A stretch of DNA of 17,775 bases from Lachnospiraceae bacterium (GCA_003542935.1 DPJQ01000276.1:1-17775), one strand, 5' to 3'. Positions 7,573 through 15,819 are shown, counted from the first letter of the stretch. The notes: generated by a model from the letters alone, not told the origin. Program-made: numbers and translations.

Positions 7573-8304
7573 ATGGTTATTGGGATGATACAGACGGCAG
7601 TATATACAGATAAAGGCGGAAGAGACGGCAATGAGGATTCCGTATTGATTCTGGAAAAAGAGAAAAAGGTATGTGCTGTTGTGGCGGATGGGCTTGGAGG
7701 CTACGGCGGCGGGGAGAAAGCTTCCGCGCTGGTGACGGAGGAGTTTCAGAAAGAATGGGACGGCACGCTGACACCGGAGTGCCTGACAAAGTTGATCAGG
7801 GAAGCACACGAAAAGATTCAAAAGGAGCAGACGGCACGCTGCCCGATGAAATCCACGGTAGTGGCGTTAGCCGTAGAGCCGGGACACGTCGTCTGGGCAC
7901 ACGTGGGGGACAGCCGCCTTTATCATTTTTATAACGGCAGACTGGTATTTCAGACAAAGGACCATTCCTCCTCCCAGATTGCGGTGGAACTGGGAGATAT
8001 CTCCCCCGGAGAGATACGGTTTCATGAAGACCGCAACAAAGTGTTCCGGGCGCTGGGGCAGGCAGGTTCCGTCACAGTGGATGCCAGAGATCTGACGCTG
8101 GCTGCCGGGGATCACGCGTGGCTTTTGTGCACCGACGGCTTTTGGGAGTATGTTCTGGAGAGCGAGATGGAGAAAGCTTTGCAGGAGTCAGACTCGCCCC
8201 GGGAGTGGCTTGAAAAAATGCGGGAATTCCTGCACGGGCGGCTTAAGGAGAGAAATCAGACGGAGAATGACAACAATACGGCGGCTGCGGTGTGGCTGCG
8301 ATAG
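7573..8304 (+). CDS. Soluble PP2C-family Ser/Thr protein phosphatase
   Basis: This 243-residue protein is a bare PP2C catalytic domain without TM segments, close to the minimal length for the bacterial family (about 240). Motifs: GGRDGNEDS (15-23), VVADGLGGYGGGE (36-48), the central KSTVVAL (93-99), AHVGDSRLYHF (109-119), LCTDGFWE (185-192) and a final NDNNTAAAV (232-240) whose acidic residue D233 completes the metal site. It would act as a cytoplasmic eraser of the phospho-marks beside the membrane-bound paralogue. The start is uncertain: ATG 7573 lies only 2 bases after AAAGGA, while ATG 7585 lies about 14 bases after it; the two differ by four residues outside the domain. A 57-base gap with a small hairpin (7523-7539) separates it from the first phosphatase. 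Confidence 0.9.
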   Translation: MVIGMIQTAVYTDKGGRDGNEDSVLILEKEKKVCAVVADGLGGYGGGEKASALVTEEFQKEWDGTLTPECLTKLIREAHEKIQKEQTARCPMKSTVVALAVEPGHVVWAHVGDSRLYHFYNGRLVFQTKDHSSSQIAVELGDISPGEIRFHEDRNKVFRALGQAGSVTVDARDLTLAAGDHAWLLCTDGFWEYVLESEMEKALQESDSPREWLEKMREFLHGRLKERNQTENDNNTAAAVWLR

Positions 8305-8332
8305 AGCAAAAGAGAACAGAGAGGAGAGAGAT

Positions 8333-9769
8333 ATGAAGAAGAGGCTATTTTCATGGTGTATGGCCGCAGCGCTGCTTATGGCGTCGCTTTTGGGAACAGG
8401 GGTGACCGCGGAAGCGACGACAGGCGGGGAGATTGCGGCAGCGAGCAGAAACGGCGTGGTGCGTATTCTTGTGCAGCTTCCCACCGGCGATTATGCAACC
8501 GGCAGCGGGTTTGGCGTCGGCAAGACCGGCGAATCTGCCACATATTTTGTCACCAACTATCATGTGGCGGGCGAACATACTTATGCTGTGGGCGTGCTGG
8601 ACGGCGAGGAGGTTGCGATAGAAATAGACGAATCCCAGACAGATCAGGCCAGAGAACTTGGTTTGAGCGTGGTAACGGCGCCCCCTGTGGCTGTCTGGAT
8701 CATGAAAAACGACAAAGCCTACATACCGGGAAGAGGCGTTGATACGAGCAATACCATAGCCTGCGAGGTAGTCTATGCCGAAGAACAGTATCCTGATATT
8801 GCGGTGATCAAGGCGGTGGAAAACGTACCGGAGCGTGTGGCGCTGCCGCTTTTGGAAGACGAGGAGAAGGTGGAAGCGGGAGACGCGGTATATGCGCTCG
8901 GCTATCCGGGTACATCGGATGATACAGAGGAAACGTTCTGGGGGACGTCATGGGTGGCGGACATAGACGATGTAACCATCACCAGCGGTATTATTTCCCG
9001 TTTTACCACAGCCTCCACATTCGGAAACACGAGGCTGATCCAGCATGACGCCACCATCAATCACGGAAATTCCGGGGGACCTTTGATCGACAGCAGGGGA
9101 GCTGTCATCGGTATCAATACTTATTCCTTCGGGGCTTCGGATAACTATGATGACAACAGCAGTTATTCCGTCCGCATCGATTACATAAAAGACGTCCTCG
9201 ACGATCTGCACATTGAATATGACCTCTACCAGCCCGAAAAAGAAGGCGGCATGCCTGTTGCTGTCGTGGCCGGTATAGCAGTGCTCCTCATAATTGCGGC
9301 AGCGGTCATTGTGCTTGTAAAGAAGAAAGCGCAACCTGAGATTTCACAGGCGGAATCCACTCCGGAACTTGTCCCTGTAAAGCCCACAGCTGCTGCGCCG
9401 GTTGTCAAAGTATCGGCTCCTGCTGCACAGGCGATCGCGGGGGACAGCGGCCTTCGGTTTCAGGGAGTAAGCGGCATCTTCACCGGAAAGCGGTTTGCCA
9501 TCACCGGGCAGGTAAAAATAGGAAGAGACCCGGCGAAAAATGATTTTGTGTATCCGGAGGGAACGGAGGGTATCAGCGGCGTCCACTGTGTACTGGTCTA
9601 TCAGGACGGGCAGTTGTATCTCCAGGATCTCGGTTCCACCTACGGCACATTTGTGAACGGCGGGCAGCGCCTTGCGGCAAATCAGGCGGTGATGCTGCAG
9701 CCGGGCGACAAATTTAACCTTGGTTCGGAAAAGGAGTGTTTTGTGATTACCCGTAAAGGAGGGGTATAA
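8333..9769 (+). CDS. Secreted trypsin-like serine protease with TM helix and cytosolic FHA domain
   Basis: The 478-residue protein starts with a signal peptide (MKKRLFSWCMAAALLMASLL, probable cleavage near A26-E27 or A28). A trypsin-like (S1/DegP-like) domain follows at about 34-295 with the triad His77 (VTNYHVAG), Asp155 (YPDIAVIK) and Ser247 (NHGNSGGPL). There is no PDZ domain. A TM helix (about 307-329) with a following KKK sets the rest in the cytoplasm: a Pro/Ala-rich linker (333-370) and an FHA domain (about 373-473) with IGRD (396-399), GSTYGTFVNG (434-443) and an SGVH (415-418) where SRxH is usual. The result is an extracellular protease physically joined to an intracellular phosphothreonine reader. 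GAGGAG (8321-8326) fixes the start at 8333; an in-frame extension back to 8150 lies in the phosphatase gene. The kinase follows 2 bases after its stop. Confidence 0.92.
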   Translation: MKKRLFSWCMAAALLMASLLGTGVTAEATTGGEIAAASRNGVVRILVQLPTGDYATGSGFGVGKTGESATYFVTNYHVAGEHTYAVGVLDGEEVAIEIDESQTDQARELGLSVVTAPPVAVWIMKNDKAYIPGRGVDTSNTIACEVVYAEEQYPDIAVIKAVENVPERVALPLLEDEEKVEAGDAVYALGYPGTSDDTEETFWGTSWVADIDDVTITSGIISRFTTASTFGNTRLIQHDATINHGNSGGPLIDSRGAVIGINTYSFGASDNYDDNSSYSVRIDYIKDVLDDLHIEYDLYQPEKEGGMPVAVVAGIAVLLIIAAAVIVLVKKKAQPEISQAESTPELVPVKPTAAAPVVKVSAPAAQAIAGDSGLRFQGVSGIFTGKRFAITGQVKIGRDPAKNDFVYPEGTEGISGVHCVLVYQDGQLYLQDLGSTYGTFVNGGQRLAANQAVMLQPGDKFNLGSEKECFVITRKGGV

Positions 9770-9771
9770 AC

Positions 9772-10953
9772 ATGCAGTATTGTCCACATTGTATGCAGCT
9801 TGCGTCAGAAGATCCGTTTTGCAGCAACTGCGGTAAACCGATTGCCTATACACCGAAAGAACATCAGCTTCCACCGGGGAAAATACTGGAGGCGGGAAAA
9901 GAGAACGCCTATCTGTTGGGCGCTGCGCTGGGGCAGGGCGGTTTTGGCATCACCTATGTCGCCCTGGAGAAGTCTGTGAACAGGCGCGTGGCGGTGAAAG
10001 AGTATTTTCCGGTACAGTGCTGCCAGAGGATGGAAAACGGACAGGTAATTCCCAAGCCGGGAATGGACAGCGTTTTTCAGGGGGGCAGAAAAAGCTTTCT
10101 GGAGGAGGCCCGTATGCTCTCCAGACAAAAAAGTATTTCCTCTGTGGTGGAGGTCATGGACTATTTTGAAAAAAACGGGACGGCTTATCTTGTGATGGAA
10201 TTTCTGGACGGTACGACTCTGCAGCAGAAAATCATGAAAGAGGGAGTGATGCAGCCGGAAAAATTGCTGGGCAAACTGCCTAAACTGCTGACGGATATGG
10301 AGAAACTGCACCGCTCCGGCATCATCCATCGGGATATCAGCCCGGACAACGTGATGTGGATGCCGGACGATACGCTGAAGCTCTTGGACTTTGGCTGTGC
10401 CCGCTCCATGGAGGATGGAAAATCCATGACAGTGCAGTTAAAACACGGCTTCGCACCGGTGGAACAGTATATGACCAGAGGGCAGGGGCCATGGACGGAC
10501 GTATATGCACTGTCCGCCACAGTGTATTATTGCCTGACGGGTAAGGTACCTCCTATGGCGCCGGAGCGGCTGGAGAATGACAAAATGCTGACGCCGTCGG
10601 CTCTTGGAGTGCAGATGAGAGCAGAACAGGAGAGCACGCTGATGTGGGGGCTGACAGTACAGCCCAAAGCCCGGCCGGTCAGTATGGAAGTCTTTAAAAC
10701 ACGGATGTTTGATACCTTGAAAGCAGGGAATTTTGCTGTGGAAGAAGCTGTTATGGAAAAAGAGGAGAAGACAGGATATAATGAAAGCAATGTACCTGTG
10801 AATACACATTATGAGCAGATGCAGCAGAACCAACCGGGAGAAAATGTGCCGCAGCAGCCGCCACCACGGCCGCAGAATAAGCTGGGGATGGTGATAGCCG
10901 CCGCTGTCGCCCTGATCGTTGCAATTATACTGAAGATGATTTTGAGTTATTAG
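9772..10953 (+). CDS. Zinc-ribbon Ser/Thr protein kinase with C-terminal TM anchor
   Basis: The 393-residue protein has an N-terminal zinc ribbon (C4, C7, C17, C20), a complete Hanks-type kinase domain (about 46-315) and, after a Gln/Pro-rich linker, a C-terminal TM helix (about 371-391) with almost nothing beyond it, so it is a tail-anchored cytoplasmic kinase. Catalytic features: Gly-rich loop GQGGFG (54-59), Lys76 (AVKEYFP), Glu112 (EEAR), catalytic loop HRDISPDN (186-193), DFG (206-208) and, after the activation loop, KHGFAPVEQY (224-233) in place of the usual APE. The Lys of the standard HRDLKPxN loop is Ser here; the second kinase has the same change, and other kinases of this type do too, so this does not suggest inactivity. 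Thr220 is the likely activation-loop phosphosite. AGGAGG (9757-9762) precedes the ATG; 23 bases separate it from the next kinase. Confidence 0.92.
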   Translation: MQYCPHCMQLASEDPFCSNCGKPIAYTPKEHQLPPGKILEAGKENAYLLGAALGQGGFGITYVALEKSVNRRVAVKEYFPVQCCQRMENGQVIPKPGMDSVFQGGRKSFLEEARMLSRQKSISSVVEVMDYFEKNGTAYLVMEFLDGTTLQQKIMKEGVMQPEKLLGKLPKLLTDMEKLHRSGIIHRDISPDNVMWMPDDTLKLLDFGCARSMEDGKSMTVQLKHGFAPVEQYMTRGQGPWTDVYALSATVYYCLTGKVPPMAPERLENDKMLTPSALGVQMRAEQESTLMWGLTVQPKARPVSMEVFKTRMFDTLKAGNFAVEEAVMEKEEKTGYNESNVPVNTHYEQMQQNQPGENVPQQPPPRPQNKLGMVIAAAVALIVAIILKMILSY

Positions 10954-10976
10954 GATATAGAAAAAGGATGTAGAAG

Positions 10977-13900
10977 ATGGAAAAACATTTTTGTCCATAT
11001 TGCATGACTCCCGTGAAAGAGGGGGAACCCTGTAAAGCCTGCGGGCTGACGTCGGGAACCTACTCGCCTTCGCCCCACCATCTGCCGCCGGGGACGATAT
11101 TGATGGACCGTTATCTGGTGGGCAGAGTGCTGGGCGAGGGGGGATTTGGCATCACTTATATCGGATGCGATTTAAGGCTGGAACTGAAAGTCGCGATCAA
11201 GGAATATTTTCCTTCCGACAAAGTGACCAGACATGCGCAGGCGTCGCTGGAAGTGAGCAATTATACCGGAGCGTTAACGGGAAACTATGAGCGGGGGAAA
11301 GAGAAATATCTGCAGGAAGCCCGCACCATGGCCCGCATGAACAAGCAGGCGGAGATCGTCAGCGTCAGAGATTTCTTTGAGGCGAACAATACTGCCTATA
11401 TCGTCATGGAATATGTGGAGGGAACGACTTTTAAAGAGCTGGTGGCGCAAAAGGGCGGCCGGATTCCGGCAGGTGAGTTCCTGCACATGATAGAACCGCT
11501 GTTTTTTGCGCTGGAGGTGATGCACGGGACGGGCCTGATCCATCGGGATATCAGCCCGGACAATCTGATGCTGGAGAACGGCAGCGTGAGGCTTCTGGAC
11601 TTTGGCTGTGCAAGGGAATCCACCCACGGTACGGAGACCATGACCATCGCTTTAAAACACGGTTATGCGCCGATCGAACAATATCAGCATAAAGGACAGG
11701 GACCGTGGACGGATGTGTATGCGCTGTGCGCTACGATGTATTACTGCCTGACAGGAAAAGTACCGCAGCAGTCTCTGGACAGACTCTGTGAGGATGAACT
11801 GATCCTGCCCAGAAAGCTGGGCGTGGATATGACGGAAAATCAGGAGCGGGCACTTCTTTATGGTATGGGGATCAGACCCCGGCGCCGCTATCAGAGCGTA
11901 CAGGAATTATATGCCGCACTGTATACGGGAGTGCCTGCGCCTCAGATCGAGATTGGGCAGTCTATCCTGTTTATGCCGGAGAGCGGGAATCAGATGGCCG
12001 CGGAAGCGGGGCAGAGTATCCCGGCGGAAGAGCAGCGTGAATCTGCGGCGGAGGATTCCGGGAAGCGGGGGGACGTAGTGGATGTTCCAATGACAGAGGC
12101 GATTTCCGGAGAAACGGGAACAGAAGAGGACGGGAACAAGGATACAAAAGATTCGTCCGGAAACAGGCAGACAGACAGTGGAATTGGCGCAGGAGAGGCG
12201 GAGGAAAAGAGGAAAAAGACGATCCATCAGGTGAAGATCGGTGCTGCCGCCGCTGCGATTGTCTGCCTGGTGGCCAGCCCTTTCCTGCTGCAGGAAAAAC
12301 TGAGACCGGTATCGCCGGACAGCGAAGAAACGCTCGCCCGGACTGCGGAGGAAGGGGAGGAAAAAGATCCTTTCGCGGAAGCGATCCCGGTGACGGCAGA
12401 AAGCGAGACGGCGCTGCGGGCGGCGTTAAACGGGGATGCGGAGGCCGTGATCTGGGAAGGTGAAGGCAGTATCCAGCTGACAGGAGAGGCGCTCACGCTG
12501 ACAAAACCTTTGTATATCGGTGAAAACGCCAATATTGAGATCGCCACGGAGGTGACCGTGGGAGACGGCGGCCTGCTCCGGATCGCGGGAAATCTGGACA
12601 ACAGAGGATTCCTTTCTGCGGAAGGCGACGGGCTTATTGAGATAGAATCAGGCGGCAATTTAGGCGGTATGGGCAGTCTTTTTGTGGAAAAGGAAGAGAA
12701 CCTTTCGGTGAAAAGCGGCGGCACGGCGAATATTTTCGGAGTGGACTTTGCGGAGGCGGGATTTGACAGGCTTCATTTTGTTCCCTTTTCCGAGGAGGAT
12801 GTCTTCCGGGATGCGGCCCATGTCCGCACGGGGCGGCAGCTTTTGGATGCGCTGGAGGACGGCAATGTATCTTCGATCGTTATCGATGCCGATATCACGC
12901 TGGCGGAATCTTTCCGCCATATACAGAAGAGCGTGATGGTCAGCGAGGGCGTTACGGTGACGGCGCCGCAGGATGCGGAGGCTTCCCTCTGTTTTGACGG
13001 ATGGTATTTTGTGAATCACGGCACGGTCTCCGGGACCTTTCAGGTGGGAGACTGGAACGAGGACGGCAGAGCTTCCAACGTGATCAACTACGGGCGGATC
13101 ACCAATGATATCTTTGTGGAGAGCGAATGCAATATTGTGAACAGGGGACAGATGACGTTAGGCTCAGGGGGGATAAGAAGCGGAAAACTTTACAATCTGG
13201 GAGAGTTTGTCCATGATGCAAGCAGAGGAGATGAAACCTGGCTGGAATTTCTCGGCGTACAGTTTACGAACATAGGGACGATCCGCGTAGAAGGAGACGG
13301 ATTGCAGGACAGGCCGGTGGTAATGAAATTTGCCAGCGGAACGGAAGTCCGCAACCATGGCGTGATGGAGATCGGCGGAAACAGCAGACTGGAAAATGAG
13401 GGGATGATCACAGGTTACGGACGGATTTTTGCGGCGGACATCATATCCGGTCACGGAACGGAGGTATGGAATAGCGGCATCATCCGGGTGGAGTACGCAG
13501 GTTCCGCCGGGAAAGCGGCGTCCCTTTCCGTGCCGGCGGGAGTGCAGTTTGGCAATGACGGACTGATCACCTGCTCCTCCCACAGCAGTATCGATATACC
13601 GGGGGAGTTTGATGATTGGGGCGGTGCCTTTATTCCTTATGCCTGGGGAGACGGCGGGGATGATTTCCGTTATGTATCTACGGCAGAGGAGTTGAAAGAG
13701 GCCCTGGAGGATGATGCCTGCAGCACAGTCGTCGTAGACGGGGGAAGTGATATCACGCTGGCGGAGGAGCTGGTTGTGACGAAAGGACTTGCGGTGGCAT
13801 GGCCGGGGAATCTTCATTTTACAGGAGGAGGCCTGACGCTGAAAGGGGAGGATGCTTATATCTATGATGCCAAGCTGACGATGGACGGCAATGCCATAAC

Positions 13901-14495
13901 GGTGTCGGACGGCGCAGTTCTTGACATTGAGACGATAAACGGGGGCGGCCCGCTGCATGTGGAAAACGGAGGACAGATCATTTTACGGAATTATAATGAA
14001 GACGGATTCCTGTCGGGACAAAATGTTACGCTGAAAAGCGGGGGCCGGATTCTGAGCACAGGCTACGGCAGGCTGGAAAATCAAACGGTATCCATAGACG
14101 GCGGATGCGTTTACCGCATATTGAGTGATTATGAGATGACGGACTGCAGCATTGAGATCAGGAAAGACGGAGAACTGTTAATCGAAACGCCGTATGGTCG
14201 GATAGATGAAGCTTCTGTGATCACCAACAGCGGAAAACTGGTGGTCGGGTCGTGGCAGGAATGCACGTTAAGCGGAGAGATCGTGAATCATAACGATATG
14301 GAGTGTTATGTCTGCCTGAACCTGGAGGGCGGAAAGCTTACAAACAACGGCTATATCTATGTGGATTTAGCAGGCAACAGTTTCCGCGGAGACGGAACCA
14401 TCGAAAATAACGGAACCATCGTGACGCCCAGCAAGGGGCTTATGGAAGAATTCAGGGGAAATTACAGCGGCAATAAAGTAGAGTACGGGGAATAA
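10977..14495 (+). CDS. Large zinc-ribbon Ser/Thr kinase with extracellular repeat (probable beta-helix) domain
   Basis: This 1172-residue receptor-like kinase starts with a zinc ribbon (C6, C9, C19, C22) and a kinase domain (about 45-318): GEGGFG (53-58), Lys75, HRDISPDN (189-196), DFGCAR (208-213), KHGYAPIEQY (227-236) and activation-loop Thr222/Thr224. An acidic, low-complexity juxtamembrane linker (about 325-413) leads to one TM helix (about 420-438). The remaining part of about 730 residues should lie outside. It is rich in short G/N turns and alternating beta residues (for example LDNRGFLSAEGDGLIEIESGG), as in right-handed beta-helix or pectin-lyase-like repeats, and is organised around three related blocks starting near residues 471, 615 and 898, each with a T-x-x-x-L-x-x-AL helix, then a strand and ITL. 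It probably senses or binds the wall or a glycan; the ligand is unknown. AAGGA (10964-10968) sets the start. It is the last gene of the operon. Confidence 0.9.
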   Translation: MEKHFCPYCMTPVKEGEPCKACGLTSGTYSPSPHHLPPGTILMDRYLVGRVLGEGGFGITYIGCDLRLELKVAIKEYFPSDKVTRHAQASLEVSNYTGALTGNYERGKEKYLQEARTMARMNKQAEIVSVRDFFEANNTAYIVMEYVEGTTFKELVAQKGGRIPAGEFLHMIEPLFFALEVMHGTGLIHRDISPDNLMLENGSVRLLDFGCARESTHGTETMTIALKHGYAPIEQYQHKGQGPWTDVYALCATMYYCLTGKVPQQSLDRLCEDELILPRKLGVDMTENQERALLYGMGIRPRRRYQSVQELYAALYTGVPAPQIEIGQSILFMPESGNQMAAEAGQSIPAEEQRESAAEDSGKRGDVVDVPMTEAISGETGTEEDGNKDTKDSSGNRQTDSGIGAGEAEEKRKKTIHQVKIGAAAAAIVCLVASPFLLQEKLRPVSPDSEETLARTAEEGEEKDPFAEAIPVTAESETALRAALNGDAEAVIWEGEGSIQLTGEALTLTKPLYIGENANIEIATEVTVGDGGLLRIAGNLDNRGFLSAEGDGLIEIESGGNLGGMGSLFVEKEENLSVKSGGTANIFGVDFAEAGFDRLHFVPFSEEDVFRDAAHVRTGRQLLDALEDGNVSSIVIDADITLAESFRHIQKSVMVSEGVTVTAPQDAEASLCFDGWYFVNHGTVSGTFQVGDWNEDGRASNVINYGRITNDIFVESECNIVNRGQMTLGSGGIRSGKLYNLGEFVHDASRGDETWLEFLGVQFTNIGTIRVEGDGLQDRPVVMKFASGTEVRNHGVMEIGGNSRLENEGMITGYGRIFAADIISGHGTEVWNSGIIRVEYAGSAGKAASLSVPAGVQFGNDGLITCSSHSSIDIPGEFDDWGGAFIPYAWGDGGDDFRYVSTAEELKEALEDDACSTVVVDGGSDITLAEELVVTKGLAVAWPGNLHFTGGGLTLKGEDAYIYDAKLTMDGNAITVSDGAVLDIETINGGGPLHVENGGQIILRNYNEDGFLSGQNVTLKSGGRILSTGYGRLENQTVSIDGGCVYRILSDYEMTDCSIEIRKDGELLIETPYGRIDEASVITNSGKLVVGSWQECTLSGEIVNHNDMECYVCLNLEGGKLTNNGYIYVDLAGNSFRGDGTIENNGTIVTPSKGLMEEFRGNYSGNKVEYGE

Positions 14496-14512
14496 TAATT
14501 TTGTATCAATAT

Positions 14513-14585
14513 GCCGGCGGAGAAGATAGATCCTGTGAGGAGCACGGAAAAACGCATCTGAACGGGATCTATCTTTTTCGCCGGC
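14513..14585 (+). terminator. Long stem-loop closing the phospho-signalling operon, probable (bidirectional) terminator
   Basis: The 21 bases at 14513-14533 pair with 14565-14585 along their whole length (two G-U pairs on the plus-strand RNA), enclosing a 31-base loop. The base of the stem is GC-rich (GCCGGCG/CGCCGGC). On the plus strand it is followed by TGTTTT, a weak U-tract; the minus strand is followed by a less convincing A/T stretch. It lies between two convergent genes, so it may stop both. The stem is longer and the loop larger than in most intrinsic terminators. Confidence 0.65.
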
Positions 14586-14643
14586 TGTTTTGCATCGGAA
14601 TCATGGTATGTTGTACAATACGGCGGCGCAGTGGTCAGGCATT

Positions 14644-15744
14644 TTAACTTTCGGAGAAAAGCCTTGTGATCACCTGCTCCATCCTCTCGCTCATGGGCTC
14701 ATCGGTGGCGGTGATGGCGTACAGCACAAGCCAGTCGGTGGCGTTGCGGGGATCCATCAGGGGCATGCCGCAGTCGGTTAGGATAGCGTTCAGGGTCCAC
14801 CAGTGGTCCTCCATTCTCGCTTCTTTGGAATCGTATTCATTATACTGTGTGGTATAGTCTTCATCCAGCAGGTTTTCTGTGATGACATATAACAACAGCA
14901 GGAGCTTGCGGGGCACATCCTCCCTGCGGTTGTAAATATTTTTCAGGGAAGTGGTGTTTGGCCAGTTGCGCTTGATCAGCTTCTGCACCAGGCTGTACTG
15001 GGAGAGGTCCTTTCCCGAGGGAACACGGAGGGAAAGGTACAGTTTCATGACGGCTTCCATCGAATAATCGGGCTCGTCCACATGCCCCCATGCGGGGGAA
15101 GGGTGTATGAGCTGGTCAAGATATCTTCTGAAATAAGTGTAGGCCCGCAGATGCAGATAGCCGAAGTTTCGCAGATTGGCCTGATAGCAGGCCCGGAGTT
15201 CTTCCAGCGTATGAACCCGCAGAAATTCGTTCTGCATATCTCTTGTGAGATGGGAGGGAGGATTTTCCGGAGGAACATCCGGTCTTGGAACAGGCGGCAG
15301 TGTCTGAAAAAAATCTCTGGCCTCCGCGTAACCTCTGTCCGTGCGCAAAAACCATGCGTAGACGACGTCCCGTCCGTTGCGGTAGTGAATGCCGTAATCA
15401 GTGCACAGCCCGAGAAGCAAATTTGCCTGGGCTTCCGAGAGGTCCAGCGCGAAAGCGATGCGGAATATGTCCTCACGCTTTGTGGGATGACTCTGGCCGG
15501 AGAGCCAGTTTCGTATTTTGCGGCTGACGGAATTCGGATTTGCCTCCGGGGAGTCCATCTGAAAGGCCGTCGTCAGTCGGGACTGCAGGTCGGGATGGGG
15601 ATACATGCTCTGTAATACGCTCTCAAAGCTGCGCAGTGTGATGCGCTCCTCCCGGAGATATTCCGCCGCCATGGCGGGCGTCATACGGCCGGAGAGCAAA
15701 AGATCGTATTCTTCTGCGGACAATCGGGTCAGTTCTATATTCAT
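14644..15744 (-). CDS. Hypothetical protein with HTH-like N-terminal region
   Basis: I do not recognise the family of this 366-residue soluble protein. Residues about 72-115 (SRKIRNWLSGQSHPTKREDIF then an amphipathic helix ending NLLLGL) look like an XRE-type helix-turn-helix segment in which NWLSGxxxP precedes a recognition-type helix; a preceding helical segment (10-62) may be part of the same domain. The C-terminal two thirds are helical and rich in aromatic and Arg residues (FGYLHLRAYTYFRRYLDQL), without signal peptide or TM helix. AGGA lies 10 bases upstream of the ATG at 15744, and its own promoter is predicted at 15786-15814. It converges on the FHA/kinase operon. That position fits a regulator or accessory factor for the module, but transcription in the opposite direction gives no operon link. 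A role is therefore not assigned. Confidence 0.75.
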   Translation of the reverse strand: MNIELTRLSAEEYDLLLSGRMTPAMAAEYLREERITLRSFESVLQSMYPHPDLQSRLTTAFQMDSPEANPNSVSRKIRNWLSGQSHPTKREDIFRIAFALDLSEAQANLLLGLCTDYGIHYRNGRDVVYAWFLRTDRGYAEARDFFQTLPPVPRPDVPPENPPSHLTRDMQNEFLRVHTLEELRACYQANLRNFGYLHLRAYTYFRRYLDQLIHPSPAWGHVDEPDYSMEAVMKLYLSLRVPSGKDLSQYSLVQKLIKRNWPNTTSLKNIYNRREDVPRKLLLLLYVITENLLDEDYTTQYNEYDSKEARMEDHWWTLNAILTDCGMPLMDPRNATDWLVLYAITATDEPMSERMEQVITRLFSES

Positions 15745-15785
15745 ATCATTTTTTTCCTGAAAAATTTGTAGTATAAGTCCTGCTT

Positions 15786-15814
15786 ATTGTAACATATTTT
15801 AAATGTGCGTTCAA
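15786..15814 (-). promoter_or_regulatory. Predicted promoter of the 366-residue HTH-like protein gene
   Basis: On the minus strand TTGAAC (15809-15814), 17 bases, then TACAAT (15786-15791). The predicted start site is about 35 bases before the start codon at 15744. The -35 box lies 5 bases from the edge of the inverted-repeat element at 15820-15888. Confidence 0.6.
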
Positions 15815-15819
15815 TGAAT

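Noticed and set aside
8150..8332. Extended N-terminus for the protease-FHA gene
   Set aside because: It would run inside the PP2C gene in another frame and bury the clear signal peptide that starts at 8333.
13164..13958. 264-residue open frame on the minus strand inside the large kinase gene
   Set aside because: Antisense shadow of the ectodomain; the sense frame is continuous over 1172 codons.
5114..14495. Type VI/VII secretion-linked FHA/PP2C/kinase cluster or TerY-P tellurite/conflict triad
   Set aside because: No EssC/Esx, Tss or vWA (TerY) gene lies in the window; only the phospho-signalling enzymes are shared with those systems.
9772..14495. Pseudokinases, because the HRD loop lacks the usual Lys
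   Set aside because: The ATP-binding Lys, the catalytic Asp, the Asn of the loop and DFG are all present in both proteins, and the same Ser occurs in both.
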